A stretch of DNA of 64,000 nucleotides from Maribacter aestuarii (GTDB lineage: Bacteria > Bacteroidota > Bacteroidia > Flavobacteriales > Flavobacteriaceae). The notes beneath the pieces are model-generated. The model saw only the letters and a list, made by a program, of their open reading frames with translations. It was not told the DNA's origin and did no database searches. The stretch spans positions 2,990,501 to 3,054,500 of the forward strand of contig NZ_CP107031.2 in NCBI RefSeq assembly GCF_027474845.2, given 5' to 3'. This document shows, piece after piece, positions 42,334-52,112 of this stretch. The first letter of the stretch is position 1. The number at the start of each line of letters is the position of its first letter. The translations under genes and the position numbers were made by a program.

Positions 42334-43140
42334 ATGAAGAGACTTGGCGCATTATTTTCCTTAGTTGCAATAGCCCATATTTCCATGTCGCACGAATTGT
42401 TCCTAAAAACGGACTCACATTTTTTACAGCCAAACGCGGCCTCCCAGCTTTATCTGTTCAACGGTACTTTCGATACCAGTGAAAATGAAATCACTCGGGA
42501 TCGTATCGTGAATGCCAAAATTGTAGGGCCTAATTTTCTTTTTGAACCTAGCGAAAAACATTACACGGATAAGGATAAGGTTACTTATTTAAACATAAAT
42601 ACCGGGGGTACTGGTACGTACGTTGCCGGAATCTCCACACTTCCCAGAGTACTTGAAATGGATGCAAAGGCGTTTAACGAATATTTAGATCATGAAGGTT
42701 TAGAAACCACAATTGCGGACAGAAAAGCAATGAAACTAATGGATAAAGGTGCAAAAGAAAGATATTCTAAACACGTGAAGGCACTATTACAAGTAGGAGA
42801 CGTAAGGTCAATAGATTTTATGAAGCCTTTAAATTATCCAATAGAATTCGTGCCTTTGAACAATCCATATGAAATTAAATTAGGGGATGCAGTTGCTTTT
42901 AAATTACTCCGTGATGGAAAGCCCTTGGCCAATCACATTGTACATTACAGTACTAGTATGCCAGGACAGGATGCACATGACAGTGAAAATTCTACGCAAA
43001 CCAATGAAAATGGGTTCTTAAGCATTAGGCCAACGGCGAAAGGGAAATGGTATATAGCGACAATACATATGGAAAAAAAATCTGGCGACACGGTAGACTA
43101 TGAATCTAATTGGGCTACATTAACATTTGAAATTAAATAA
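42334..43140 (+). CDS. Exported DUF4198 domain-containing protein
   Basis: 268 aa with a signal peptide (about 1-19, ending ISMSH). DUF4198 features: HELFLKTDSHFLQPNAASQLYLFNGTF at the N-terminus, ITRDRIVNAKIVGPN, and a second Ig-like half with GDAVAFKLLRDGKPLANHIVHY and TNENGFLSIRPTAKGKWYIATIHMEK. The family is tied to metal (nickel/cobalt) handling in some bacteria. Two conserved His near the cleavage site (HELFLKTDSH) could be metal ligands; inference only. Confidence 0.8.
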   Translation: MKRLGALFSLVAIAHISMSHELFLKTDSHFLQPNAASQLYLFNGTFDTSENEITRDRIVNAKIVGPNFLFEPSEKHYTDKDKVTYLNINTGGTGTYVAGISTLPRVLEMDAKAFNEYLDHEGLETTIADRKAMKLMDKGAKERYSKHVKALLQVGDVRSIDFMKPLNYPIEFVPLNNPYEIKLGDAVAFKLLRDGKPLANHIVHYSTSMPGQDAHDSENSTQTNENGFLSIRPTAKGKWYIATIHMEKKSGDTVDYESNWATLTFEIK

Positions 43141-43197
43141 TCGTTAGCCTTTTTTTAGAAGTTTTAGTCCAAGCCATGCAAATTGTATTTTTATGGC

Positions 43198-43827
43198 ATG
43201 GGAAAACAAAACAGTCAGTTATTTGAAGCTGTCAAGCTTCAAATAGAACAATTGGATACAAGCACGATAGCCGACAGTCGATTACCTGTCCTTCAAGCAT
43301 TAATTGAATTTATTCAAGAAAAACGGGATGCTAAGAAGATCATAAATTTAAACTTTATTTGTACCCACAATTCCAGAAGAAGTCATTTGTCCCAAATTTG
43401 GGCTCAAACCTTGGCGTTTCATTTTGGTATTAAGGGGGTCAATTGTTATTCCGGCGGCACTGAGGCTACCGCCGTATTTCCCACGGTGAAAGAAATTTTG
43501 ACAACAACAGGTTTTGAGATTACGAACTTATCGGTAGGAGACAATCCTGTTTATAGCATCAAATATGCGCCCAATATCCATCCCAGCATTGGTTTTTCAA
43601 AAACTTATGACCATTCTTTTAATCCTTCCGGAAATTTCGCTGCAGTAATGACTTGCTCCCATGCTGACGAAAATTGTCCTTTTATTACAGGTGCTGAAAA
43701 AAGAATACCCTTCACATTTGATGATCCTAAGGCATTTGATGGTACTCCCTCTCAGATAAAAAAATATGAAGAACGGAGTTTAGAAATTGCCACTCAGTTG
43801 TACTATGTTTTTTCGAGGATAAGATGA
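43198..43827 (+). CDS. Low-molecular-weight phosphatase / arsenate-reductase-like protein
   Basis: 209 aa from ATG 43198. The phosphatase P-loop is FICTHNSRRSHLS (C-x5-R) near residue 54, preceded by a ~50-residue helical N-terminus (IEQLDTSTIADSRLPVLQALIEFI). YSGGTEATAVFPTV and a C-terminal Asp region FTFDDPKAFDGTP (general acid) fit the LMW-PTP/ArsC fold. Similar proteins are annotated as protein-tyrosine-phosphatases in Flavobacteria. Substrate is not determined. Confidence 0.85.
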   Translation: MGKQNSQLFEAVKLQIEQLDTSTIADSRLPVLQALIEFIQEKRDAKKIINLNFICTHNSRRSHLSQIWAQTLAFHFGIKGVNCYSGGTEATAVFPTVKEILTTTGFEITNLSVGDNPVYSIKYAPNIHPSIGFSKTYDHSFNPSGNFAAVMTCSHADENCPFITGAEKRIPFTFDDPKAFDGTPSQIKKYEERSLEIATQLYYVFSRIR

Positions 43828-44023
43828 TTGGGCCAATTCAAGGAACTCATATTTTAGGATTAACTATTTAGGCCAGCATTAAGCTGCGGCTTGAATTAAT
43901 TATTTTAATTCCTCATTAGTCTGATTTGAGTTGGTTTATATCAAAGAATGCTTTTTGTCCGATAGTAGATTGAACGGTAGAATTATTAAAGTTACTTATA
44001 CTTAAAGGTCTAAGGCTCGCTGT

Positions 44024-44053
44024 TTGGTTTTCGAGTTGTAGTTCTTATCTTTA
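44024..44053 (+). promoter_or_regulatory. Candidate promoter of the first MG2 gene
   Basis: TTG at 44024, exactly 19 bp spacer, TATCTTTA at 44046. This fits the Bacteroidota primary promoter (TTG, 19-20 bp, TAnnTTTG) except for the last base. It lies 36 bp upstream of the ATG at 44089. Confidence 0.45.
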
Positions 44054-44088
44054 GTAAGGTTTGCGTATTTTACCTGAAGACTGATTAT

Positions 44089-46512
44089 ATGGAAGGACAT
44101 TGTTTTTTTAAGAAATCGTTATTTTTTCTCTTGGTAACTATTGTTTGCTACTCTACATCTGTGGATGCCCAGAACATGAGTGTAGAGAATAAGGTAAAAC
44201 CAGCGTTTAAGGATTATTTCGGTTTGCCCAGAGCCTCAGTATTTCTTCATTTGAACAAGAGTGCTTATGTGAAAGGTGAAGAGATTTGGTTCAAGGGCTA
44301 TCTATATAATCGCTTGAAAGGCATCCCCTTTAAGGAGCCTTTGAACCTTTATGTCGGTGTCTATGATTCCAATGGTAATCAAATTAAAAAGGAGCTTTTC
44401 ATCAGTGAAAACGGAATTTCCCAGGGACAGATCATAATAGACTCAACTTTCACCGGTGGACTTTATTATTTAAAGGCAACAACCAGTTGGATGCGAAACT
44501 TCAAGGAGGACGATTCCTATGTGCAACAGTTCAAGGTTATAGAAGGGGCTGAATCCGTTGTGGAAAATGGTAAAGGTGATATTGACGTTCAGTTCTTGCC
44601 AGAAGGGGGGCATTTGGTAGCTGGGGTCCAAGGCACCGTTGGTGTCAAAGTTCTGAATGAATTGGGGTACGGTATCAATGGCATGGAGGGACATGTAAAA
44701 AACAAATTTGGTGATAGCATTGCCAGTTTTACAACAAATCGTTTTGGTCTTGCCAAGTTTGATTTACTTCCGAAGAGAAATATGCGCTACACGGCATATA
44801 TAAAAAATGGGAACGGCAATGAAGAAAGAATTCTACTTCCTAGTACGAAGGAAAAGGGTATAGGAATGTTAATCAAAAGAATTTCTTCTAGTCGTATTAT
44901 GATATTATTGGGTACAAATCCGGTGACGAGGAGCGAAATTGGTAATAAATCTTATTCCCTGCTGATACATAGGGACGGACTCCTAAAAAATATGGAAGTA
45001 AATTTTCCGCCAAAAGAACATTATGTTTCTTATATTTTGGATAACAGCGAGTTACACAAGGGAATGAATATTGTAACCTTGATCGATAATAGGGGCAATC
45101 CCGTTGCAGAACGGTTAGTTTTTAATTCTAATGGTTTTGAAAATGGTAAATTAAGCAGTTCCTTAAAAATTTTAGAAAAGGACTCCGTTCAATTTACTCT
45201 TTTCAACAACAAAAATTCGGATAGTCTGCAATTTCTAAGCGCTTCGATTTTGCCATTGGGCACACAAGCTTATCAGCACAAAAAGAATATTTTAAGTGCC
45301 TTTTCATTGAGTCCCTATGTACGTGGATTTATTGAGCATCCTTCTTATTATTTCACGGAAACTTCAACAGAAAAGGAAAATGCTTTGGACCTACTTTTAC
45401 TGACCCAAGGATGGTCTCGCTTTGATTGGAAAAACATATTTGATAATCCTCCGGTAAAGACCTATGATTTTAAGACGGGGGTAGATTTATATGGCAAGCT
45501 AAATTTTAAGTTACCTAAAAATCATGAATTAATACTGTATCCTGGAGATATCATGGAGCCTAAGAAGATTGATATTAAACACGCACAGGATTATTTTAAA
45601 TTGGACAATTATTATTTTGAGAAGGGCACCGAGCTCAAAATGACGGTGGTAGATGCCAATGGAAGGTTGTCCAGACCAAATCTCTATATGAGGATAAACG
45701 ATGGTGTTTCTGCTGATAAGGTTTATGAAACTCGTAGGGAAAATCATAGAATAGATATTATTGGAGGAATCGGGAGGTATAGTTTAAAGGATTTTATTCT
45801 GCCAAAAAATACGATTGAGTTAGAAGAGGTAATTGTGACAGAAAAGAAAGAAAAGAGACGTTTTACGAGCCCCATAATTGATGAAAGCAGATTGACTCTG
45901 GTCACTAAGGAAACTGTTGGTAATTATCCACAATTGCTTGATTTGATACGATCCAGCGGTTTTAATATATGGGAAATGCCCAATACTGGATATGATAGAA
46001 TTAGGATTACTTCCAAAAGGCCTTCCAGGTTTTCCCTTACACCTCCATCGCCACGCTTGTATGTAAACGATATTCCTTATGCAGATTTTAACATTTTACA
46101 AGATTTTCCTACTGAAAGTATTGTAAGTTATTTCATAGATAGGTCAGGAAACGGTGAGCCTGGAGCTGCTGGTGGCGTAATTCGGGTCTATACTGGAGAA
46201 AGAGGGGAATCTGGAATAGGTTCCTATAGCGATGCCACCCCGGACCCCAATTTTTTCACCTATACTTTAAAAAGCGGTTTTACCCCCATTAAGGAGTTCT
46301 ATGTTCCCAAATACAGAAGTTATTCAGACGAAGCTTTTATCAATTTCGGAACGATTCATTGGGAACCTAATATGGTAATAGATAACCGTAAGGCTGCTAT
46401 TGTTTTTGATGCTAAGGGTTGGACTGAATTTGAAATATTTATTGAGGGCATGGGCAACGATGGCACCTTATTTTCAACAAGGAAAACAATACGGTTGGAC
46501 TCCAGTCAGTAA
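44089..46512 (+). CDS. Secreted MG2/TonB-plug domain surface protein, tandem copy 1
   Basis: 807 aa with a signal peptide (about 1-28, ending SVDAQ). The N-terminal half has macroglobulin-like (MG2) domains: VFLHLNKSAYVKGEEIWFKGYLY near residue 50, LYVGVYDSNGNQIKKELF, then DVQFLPEGGHLVAGVQGTVG near 165. The C-terminal half ends with a TonB-dependent receptor plug-like domain (LEEVIVTEKKEKRR, then IRSSGFNI, YVNDIPYADFNIL and GGVIRVYTG). Role probably at the outer membrane surface. Very similar to the next gene. Confidence 0.8.
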   Translation: MEGHCFFKKSLFFLLVTIVCYSTSVDAQNMSVENKVKPAFKDYFGLPRASVFLHLNKSAYVKGEEIWFKGYLYNRLKGIPFKEPLNLYVGVYDSNGNQIKKELFISENGISQGQIIIDSTFTGGLYYLKATTSWMRNFKEDDSYVQQFKVIEGAESVVENGKGDIDVQFLPEGGHLVAGVQGTVGVKVLNELGYGINGMEGHVKNKFGDSIASFTTNRFGLAKFDLLPKRNMRYTAYIKNGNGNEERILLPSTKEKGIGMLIKRISSSRIMILLGTNPVTRSEIGNKSYSLLIHRDGLLKNMEVNFPPKEHYVSYILDNSELHKGMNIVTLIDNRGNPVAERLVFNSNGFENGKLSSSLKILEKDSVQFTLFNNKNSDSLQFLSASILPLGTQAYQHKKNILSAFSLSPYVRGFIEHPSYYFTETSTEKENALDLLLLTQGWSRFDWKNIFDNPPVKTYDFKTGVDLYGKLNFKLPKNHELILYPGDIMEPKKIDIKHAQDYFKLDNYYFEKGTELKMTVVDANGRLSRPNLYMRINDGVSADKVYETRRENHRIDIIGGIGRYSLKDFILPKNTIELEEVIVTEKKEKRRFTSPIIDESRLTLVTKETVGNYPQLLDLIRSSGFNIWEMPNTGYDRIRITSKRPSRFSLTPPSPRLYVNDIPYADFNILQDFPTESIVSYFIDRSGNGEPGAAGGVIRVYTGERGESGIGSYSDATPDPNFFTYTLKSGFTPIKEFYVPKYRSYSDEAFINFGTIHWEPNMVIDNRKAAIVFDAKGWTEFEIFIEGMGNDGTLFSTRKTIRLDSSQ

Positions 46513-46562
46513 GAATGTCGCTCAAAAAAGCTTAAAAAAGGGTAAACACCTAAACAGATGAA

Positions 46563-48965
46563 ATGAGAAGATTTTGGTTTTTAAAGAAAATGTTTATCCT
46601 CCTCTTCGCGAGTACCCTTTGTTCAGGAATTTACGTGTATTCCCAGAACGTAAGTGTGAAACAAAAGATAAAACCTGCGTTCGAAGATTATTTCGGTTTG
46701 CCAAGAACCTCCGTATTCATGCACTTAAATAAAAGTGTATATGTAAAAGGTGAAGAAATTTGGTTTAAAGGTTATCTGTACAATCGATCGAAGGGTACTC
46801 CATTTAATGAACCTACGAACCTCTATGTAGGTGTATATGATTCCAGTGGCAATCAGATTAAAAAGGAGCTCTTCATCAGTCAAAGCGGAATTTTCCAAGG
46901 ACAAATCATGGTGGATTCAACATTTAATCCAGGGCTCTATTTTATAAGAGCCGCTACTAGTTGGATGCGAAACTTCAAAGAGGACGATTCCTATGTGCAA
47001 CAGTTCAAAGTTATAGAAGGGGCTGAATCCGTTGTGGAAAGTGGCAAGGGCGACCTTGACGTTCAGTTCTTACCGGAAGGGGGACATTTGATAGACGGTG
47101 TCCCGGCAACTGTTGGGGTAAAGGTGCTAGATCAATCAGGTAAAGGGATTCAAGGTTTCAAAGGTTATTTAGTGAAAGTTTCGGGGGATACGGTCGCTAG
47201 TTTTAAGACCAACAAATTTGGTCTAGCTAAGTTTAATTTTTTACCGAAAAAGGAAGAAAACTATCAATCTAGTTTAATTGATGATGCGGGCAATAAAGTA
47301 CGCTTTCTGCTACCGGAAATAGAGGATAGGGGAATAGGGATGATTATCAAAAAGCTTACCGGTAACAGAATACTTATTTCCTTAGGTACGAATGACTTAA
47401 CCAGAAATGAAATTGGGAATAAACCATTTTCACTATTATTTCATAGGGATGGGCTACTTAAACATAGGGATATAACTTTTCCGCCAGATGAGTCATTTGT
47501 ATCTTATATTTTGCATGCTAAGGACTTGCATCCGAGGATGAATATAGTAACCTTGGTCAATGATGAGGGCAACCCTGTTACGGAGCGGCTGGTCTTTAAT
47601 TCCAACGGCTTTGAAAAAGATGTTCTTAGTACGACCTTAAAAATGGTACAAGAGGACTCCGTTCAACTAACACTTTTTAAAAAGCAAAAATCTGATAGTT
47701 TACAGTTTCTAAGTGTTTCCATTCTACCCTTGGGTACGCTAGCATACCAGCACAAAAAGAATATTCTGAGCACATTTTTATTTAGCCCTTATGTAAAGGG
47801 ATATATTGAACATCCTTCTTATTATTTCACTGAAATGTCAACTGAGAAGGAAAATGATTTGGATTTATTGCTGCTTACTCAGGGATGGTCCAGATATGAT
47901 TGGAGCAATGTGTTCGCTGAGCCACCTTCTGAAAAGTATAGCTCTAGGTCAGGCGTGGAAATATATGGCAAGCTGAATTTTGAATTAGGAAGAAAGGAAA
48001 ATCTATTGTTGTATGTTGGTGATAGGCCAGACCCTAAAATGATTGAAATTGACCAAGGGTCTGACGAGTTTGTTGTAAAGGACTATTATTTGGAAAAAGG
48101 TGATGAATTACAATTCACTACTTTCAATTCAAAAGGAAATCTGTCAAGACCAAATTTATATGTAAAGTTAGATAATGGACTGACGACCGATAAAATATAT
48201 AATCCTAAAAGAGATAATTTCAAAATTATTACTTCTGAGAGTAGTGAACCGTATAATCTGGATAACTTTATATTGCCACCCAAAACTATAGCGTTGGACG
48301 AAGCAGTCATTGTTGAGGAGAAAAAGAAAGATAAATACATAACCAGCCCACTTGTCAGTGAACGTCGGATGACCAAAGTAACCGAACAGATAAAGAATAT
48401 GTATCCGTCGGTAATAGATATTATTCGCTCAAATGGTTTCAGGGTTGTAATTACTCCCAACGTAGGCTATGATAGAATTCAAATTACCAGTAATAGAAAT
48501 CGAACAAGTCCAGCATTATATATAGATGATTTTTATCAGCCTGACTTTAATATGTTAGAGGATATTTTTACCACGGAAATAAGCAGCTACTTTATTGATA
48601 GATCTGGAAATGCTGAACCTGGGGCCGGCGGTGGGGTTATAAGATTATATCGAAGGATTTGGAGCGATGAGGACAGTGTTTATGATAAAAAAGATTCTAA
48701 GTTTTTTAGACACACCGTTGTAAAAGGGTTTAGCGCGATTAAGGAATTTTATGTTCCTAATTACAGCAGTTTTACGGACGATACTTTTGTTAATTTTGGG
48801 ACCGTTCATTGGGAACCCAATATTATCTTAGATAAAAATGGTAAGGCTAATTTTGATTTTGATAGTAAGGGACGGACTGAATTTGAAATATTTATTGAGG
48901 GTATGGGCAACGATGGCAGTTTGTTTTCAACAAGGAAAACAATACGGTTGAACTCCAGTCAGTAA
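46563..48965 (+). CDS. Secreted MG2/TonB-plug domain surface protein, tandem copy 2
   Basis: 800 aa, same domain order as copy 1: signal peptide (1-27), MG2 region from VFMHLNKSVYVKGEEIWFKGYLYN, DVQFLPEGGHLIDGVPATVG, plug-like C-terminus (LDEAVIVEEKKKDKYI, IIRSNGFRV, YIDDFYQPDFNML, GGGVIRLYRR) and identical terminal segment STRKTIRL. The two copies are 50 bp apart. Stretches such as the WMRNFKEDDSYVQQFKVIEGAESVVE region are nearly identical at DNA level while others differ freely, which suggests partial gene conversion after duplication. Confidence 0.8.
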   Translation: MRRFWFLKKMFILLFASTLCSGIYVYSQNVSVKQKIKPAFEDYFGLPRTSVFMHLNKSVYVKGEEIWFKGYLYNRSKGTPFNEPTNLYVGVYDSSGNQIKKELFISQSGIFQGQIMVDSTFNPGLYFIRAATSWMRNFKEDDSYVQQFKVIEGAESVVESGKGDLDVQFLPEGGHLIDGVPATVGVKVLDQSGKGIQGFKGYLVKVSGDTVASFKTNKFGLAKFNFLPKKEENYQSSLIDDAGNKVRFLLPEIEDRGIGMIIKKLTGNRILISLGTNDLTRNEIGNKPFSLLFHRDGLLKHRDITFPPDESFVSYILHAKDLHPRMNIVTLVNDEGNPVTERLVFNSNGFEKDVLSTTLKMVQEDSVQLTLFKKQKSDSLQFLSVSILPLGTLAYQHKKNILSTFLFSPYVKGYIEHPSYYFTEMSTEKENDLDLLLLTQGWSRYDWSNVFAEPPSEKYSSRSGVEIYGKLNFELGRKENLLLYVGDRPDPKMIEIDQGSDEFVVKDYYLEKGDELQFTTFNSKGNLSRPNLYVKLDNGLTTDKIYNPKRDNFKIITSESSEPYNLDNFILPPKTIALDEAVIVEEKKKDKYITSPLVSERRMTKVTEQIKNMYPSVIDIIRSNGFRVVITPNVGYDRIQITSNRNRTSPALYIDDFYQPDFNMLEDIFTTEISSYFIDRSGNAEPGAGGGVIRLYRRIWSDEDSVYDKKDSKFFRHTVVKGFSAIKEFYVPNYSSFTDDTFVNFGTVHWEPNIILDKNGKANFDFDSKGRTEFEIFIEGMGNDGSLFSTRKTIRLNSSQ

Positions 48966-48984
48966 AAGTGTTGCCTGAAAAAGA

Positions 48985-49725
48985 TTAAAAATCCAATTTC
49001 TTCTTTCTCAGCTCAAAATTCTGCCCCAGATATACCTTTCGTACCATTTCGTCTGCTGCCAAATCCTCGGGAATACCGGATTTGAGGATACCCCCTTCGA
49101 ACATCAAGTAGGAGCGTTCCGTTATGGCTAAGGTTTCCTGTACGTTATGATCGGTAATCAAAATACCAATATTTTTGTTCTTGAGTTGCGCAACGATACG
49201 TTGAATGTCCTCCACGGCCACCGGATCTACCCCTGCAAATGGTTCGTCTAACAATATAAATTTTGGGTCGGTCGCAAGAGCCCTGGCAATCTCCGTTCGC
49301 CTTCGTTCTCCACCGGAAAGTAAATCGCCCCTGTTCTTACGGATATGGCCAAGACCAAATTCCTCTATGAGCGATTCCATCTTCATGAGCTGCTCTTTCT
49401 TGCTCAATTTTGTTAATTGTAGCACGCTTAAAATATTCTTTTCAATGCTTAGCTTTCTAAAAACGGATGCTTCCTGTGCCAAGTACCCGATTCCGTTTTG
49501 AGCTCTTTTGTACATGGGAAAATTGGTGATTTCCATGTCATCAAGATAAATGTTTCCGCCATTGGGCTTAATTAACCCAACAATCATGTAGAACGAGGTG
49601 GTCTTACCGGCACCATTTGGCCCTAAAAGCCCTACAATCTCCCCTTGGTTCACTTCCAGAGAAATACCCTTCACCACGCGGCGACCGCGGTAGGATTTCA
49701 TTATGTTCTCAGCACGTAGCTTCAT
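48985..49725 (-). CDS. lptB: LPS export ABC transporter ATP-binding protein LptB
   Basis: 246 aa ATPase for lipopolysaccharide export. Walker [12 protein letters not shown] near residue 35, Q-loop [13 protein letters not shown], signature [15 protein letters not shown] near 138, Walker [13 protein letters not shown] and switch [12 protein letters not shown]. Last gene of a minus-strand series kdsD, tatC, carboxymuconolactone decarboxylase, lptB. kdsD makes the Kdo precursor, so LPS biogenesis links the ends. Confidence 0.96.
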   Translation of the reverse strand: MKLRAENIMKSYRGRRVVKGISLEVNQGEIVGLLGPNGAGKTTSFYMIVGLIKPNGGNIYLDDMEITNFPMYKRAQNGIGYLAQEASVFRKLSIEKNILSVLQLTKLSKKEQLMKMESLIEEFGLGHIRKNRGDLLSGGERRRTEIARALATDPKFILLDEPFAGVDPVAVEDIQRIVAQLKNKNIGILITDHNVQETLAITERSYLMFEGGILKSGIPEDLAADEMVRKVYLGQNFELRKKKLDF

Positions 49726-49776
49726 CTTTTCAAATCTAACCTTATTTCAGTGGTCCAAAAAGGTTTTATAACTTAT

Positions 49777-50127
49777 TTAACCTTCGTTAGTTTCCAATGC
49801 TTCCCAGTACTCGTAGGCCCGCCTTAAGTGTGGCACTACAATGGTACCCCCTACAAGAGTGGCAATGCCCAGGGTCTCCATAACCTCTTCCTTGGTTGCG
49901 CCTTCTTTATGCGAGCTCTCCAAATGATACTTTACACAATCATCGCAACGCAGTACCGCAGAGGCTACTAGACCAAGTAGTTCCTTGGTCTTTACATCCA
50001 ATGCGCCGGGAGCGTAGGCATTGGTGTCTAGGTTGAAAATCCGTTTGATGAGCTTGTTATTGTCCGATAATAATTTATCGTTCATCCGAGAACGATAGGC
50101 GTTAAATTCCTCAACTGGGTTTGACAT
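49777..50127 (-). CDS. Carboxymuconolactone decarboxylase (AhpD-like) family protein
   Basis: 116 aa. The active-site pair CDDC (C-x2-C) and following His in RCDDCVKYHLESSHKEGATKEEVMETLG near residue 65 match AhpD-like CMD proteins. The gene overlaps tatC by 17 bp and precedes lptB by about 50 bp. Probably a peroxiredoxin-like thiol-disulfide protein of the cytoplasm. Confidence 0.88.
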   Translation of the reverse strand: MSNPVEEFNAYRSRMNDKLLSDNNKLIKRIFNLDTNAYAPGALDVKTKELLGLVASAVLRCDDCVKYHLESSHKEGATKEEVMETLGIATLVGGTIVVPHLRRAYEYWEALETNEG

Positions 50128-50965
50128 TCTTCTTGGCTTTTTTGGCTTCTCTTTTTGCTTCGCTTTTCAAAACACGCTTAGAGATAAATATACTCACTTG
50201 GTAAAGTATCAATACAGGAATCGCTACTATCACTTGACTAGCGACATCGGGAGGTGTAATTACCGCAGATAGTATTAAGACAATAACAAGAGCGATTTTA
50301 CGGTATTTTTTCATGATTTCCGGGGTGACCAGACCGACCTTGGTCAAAAAGTAAATAATTATAGGAAGTTCAAAAAGTATTCCACAAGCTAGTACTGCAG
50401 ACCTTACAGTTCCTATATAGGAATCTAAGTCAAACTCGTTTAGCACTATCTCACTGACCTGATACGTACCTAAAAAGTTGATGGATAATGGGGCAACAAC
50501 GTAATATCCAAACAAGACGCCCATGAAGAACAGGATCGACGCTATTAAAATGAACCCACGGGAATGCTTCCTTTCGTTGGGATGTAGACCTGGACTGATG
50601 AATTTCCATAATTCCCATAGAACATAGGGAAAACCGACTATAATGCCAACCCAAATAGCGGTCCAGATATCTGCAGAGAACTGACCGGACATCATTCTAC
50701 TTTGAATCGTGAAGGGTAATTTGTCCTTACAAAAGTCCGATTCTATATTAATATAAGTCGCTGCCTTGCAGAAAAATTCATACGTCGGAAAATTCATTCG
50801 TGAAGGACCAAAAATGATAACATCAAAAATAAAGCCGCTAAATACAAAGGCCACTATACCGATGATGACTACTGCCAGTACGGAGCGTATAAGATGCCAT
50901 CGAAGTTCTTCCAAATGGTCAAGAAAAGACATTTCGTTGTGTGGTACGCTGGTTTTTTTAGCCAT
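50111..50965 (-). CDS. tatC: Twin-arginine translocase subunit TatC
   Basis: 284 aa membrane protein of the Tat pathway. The family start EMSFLDHLEELRWHLIRSVLAV is near residue 11 and includes the signal-binding Glu; six membrane spans follow, with FISPGLHPNERKHSRGFI in between. tatA is not adjacent. Its start overlaps the kdsD stop by one base (TAATG). Clients in this window are the Tat-signal oxidoreductases at 5.6-8.1 kb. Confidence 0.96.
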   Translation of the reverse strand: MAKKTSVPHNEMSFLDHLEELRWHLIRSVLAVVIIGIVAFVFSGFIFDVIIFGPSRMNFPTYEFFCKAATYINIESDFCKDKLPFTIQSRMMSGQFSADIWTAIWVGIIVGFPYVLWELWKFISPGLHPNERKHSRGFILIASILFFMGVLFGYYVVAPLSINFLGTYQVSEIVLNEFDLDSYIGTVRSAVLACGILFELPIIIYFLTKVGLVTPEIMKKYRKIALVIVLILSAVITPPDVASQVIVAIPVLILYQVSIFISKRVLKSEAKREAKKAKKNVKPS

Positions 50966-51942
50966 TATAAAATACCTTCGTTAATTAAGTTGTGTAGATG
51001 AATTACGCCAACATATTGGTCTTTGTCCATTGCCAATAATTGGGAAATTCCTTTTGCTTGCATCAATTCTAATGCGGTTATGGCAAGCGTATCCACCAAA
51101 ATGGTTTTGGGATTGGATGTCATAATATCCTTTGCGGTTAGCCCCTTAATATTATCATGGTCGTTCAGCATACGTCTTATATCGCCGTCGGTAACGATCC
51201 CAACCACTTTCTCTCCATCCAGAACGGCAGTAACACCGAGCATCTTTTCCGAAATCTCTACAATAACCTTTTTCACTTCCGTCTGTAGTTGCACCTTCGG
51301 CACTTGGTTGTTCTGAACGATATCGGAAACCCTTAGGTATAACCTTTTTCCCAAAGCTCCACCCGGGTGGTATTTTGCAAAATCTGATTTGCTGAACCCT
51401 CTAAGCTCCAAAAGAACAATGGCAAGGGCATCTCCCATGACCAATTGGGCCGTAGTGCTCGTAGTTGGCGCCAAATCGTTAGGGCAAGCTTCTCTATCCA
51501 CATAAGTGCTAATAATAAAATTTGCTTGTTTTGCCAGGAATGATTCTGCACTACCGGTCATGCCAATAAGCTTGTTCCTACCTCTTTTGATCAATGGAAC
51601 GAGCATTTTTATCTCCGGAGTACTACCACTTTTGGAAATACAAATAACGACATCGTCTTCTTGAATGGTACCCAAGTCTCCATGAATGGCGTCTCCGGCG
51701 TGCATGAATATGGCAGGGGTTCCGGTAGAGTTCAGTGTTGCGACGATTTTTGCGGCGATTATGGCACTTTTCCCAATACCGGATATAACAACTCTTCCCT
51801 TTGATTTTAGGATACAGTTTACAGATTCCGCAAAATCGTTGTCCAAAAGACTTGCTAGGTGGCCAATGGCATCGCGTTCGGTTTCAATAGTTTTTTTAGC
51901 AAGATCAAGAATCGTGCTCGCAGCTGTCAATGTATTATTCAA
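50965..51942 (-). CDS. kdsD: Arabinose-5-phosphate isomerase (KpsF/GutQ family)
   Basis: 325 aa. SIS isomerase domain at about 25-200 (GRVVISGIGKSAIIAAKIVATLNSTG, EDDVVICISKSGSTPEIK, DLAPTTSTTAQLVMGDALA, FAKYHPGGALGKRL) and two CBS repeats at the C-terminus (TDGDIRRML, DTLAITALELMQAKGISQLLA). Converts ribulose-5-P to arabinose-5-P for Kdo of LPS. First gene of the envelope series; divergent from recQ. Confidence 0.93.
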   Translation of the reverse strand: MNNTLTAASTILDLAKKTIETERDAIGHLASLLDNDFAESVNCILKSKGRVVISGIGKSAIIAAKIVATLNSTGTPAIFMHAGDAIHGDLGTIQEDDVVICISKSGSTPEIKMLVPLIKRGRNKLIGMTGSAESFLAKQANFIISTYVDREACPNDLAPTTSTTAQLVMGDALAIVLLELRGFSKSDFAKYHPGGALGKRLYLRVSDIVQNNQVPKVQLQTEVKKVIVEISEKMLGVTAVLDGEKVVGIVTDGDIRRMLNDHDNIKGLTAKDIMTSNPKTILVDTLAITALELMQAKGISQLLAMDKDQYVGVIHLHNLINEGIL

Positions 51943-52112
51943 TTTATGGATTGTATTCCTAAAAGATTGTCTTATCTTTAAGATAACAAAATTACATAAA
52001 CTTAATTTTATAGCATGTTTCTGGTATAAGAATTTAGAATGCTCTTAAGCAACCAAATGTTAGTTCATTCAAAGTACGACAAACAAAATGCTTCTTCACA
52101 AAATTAGAAAAC

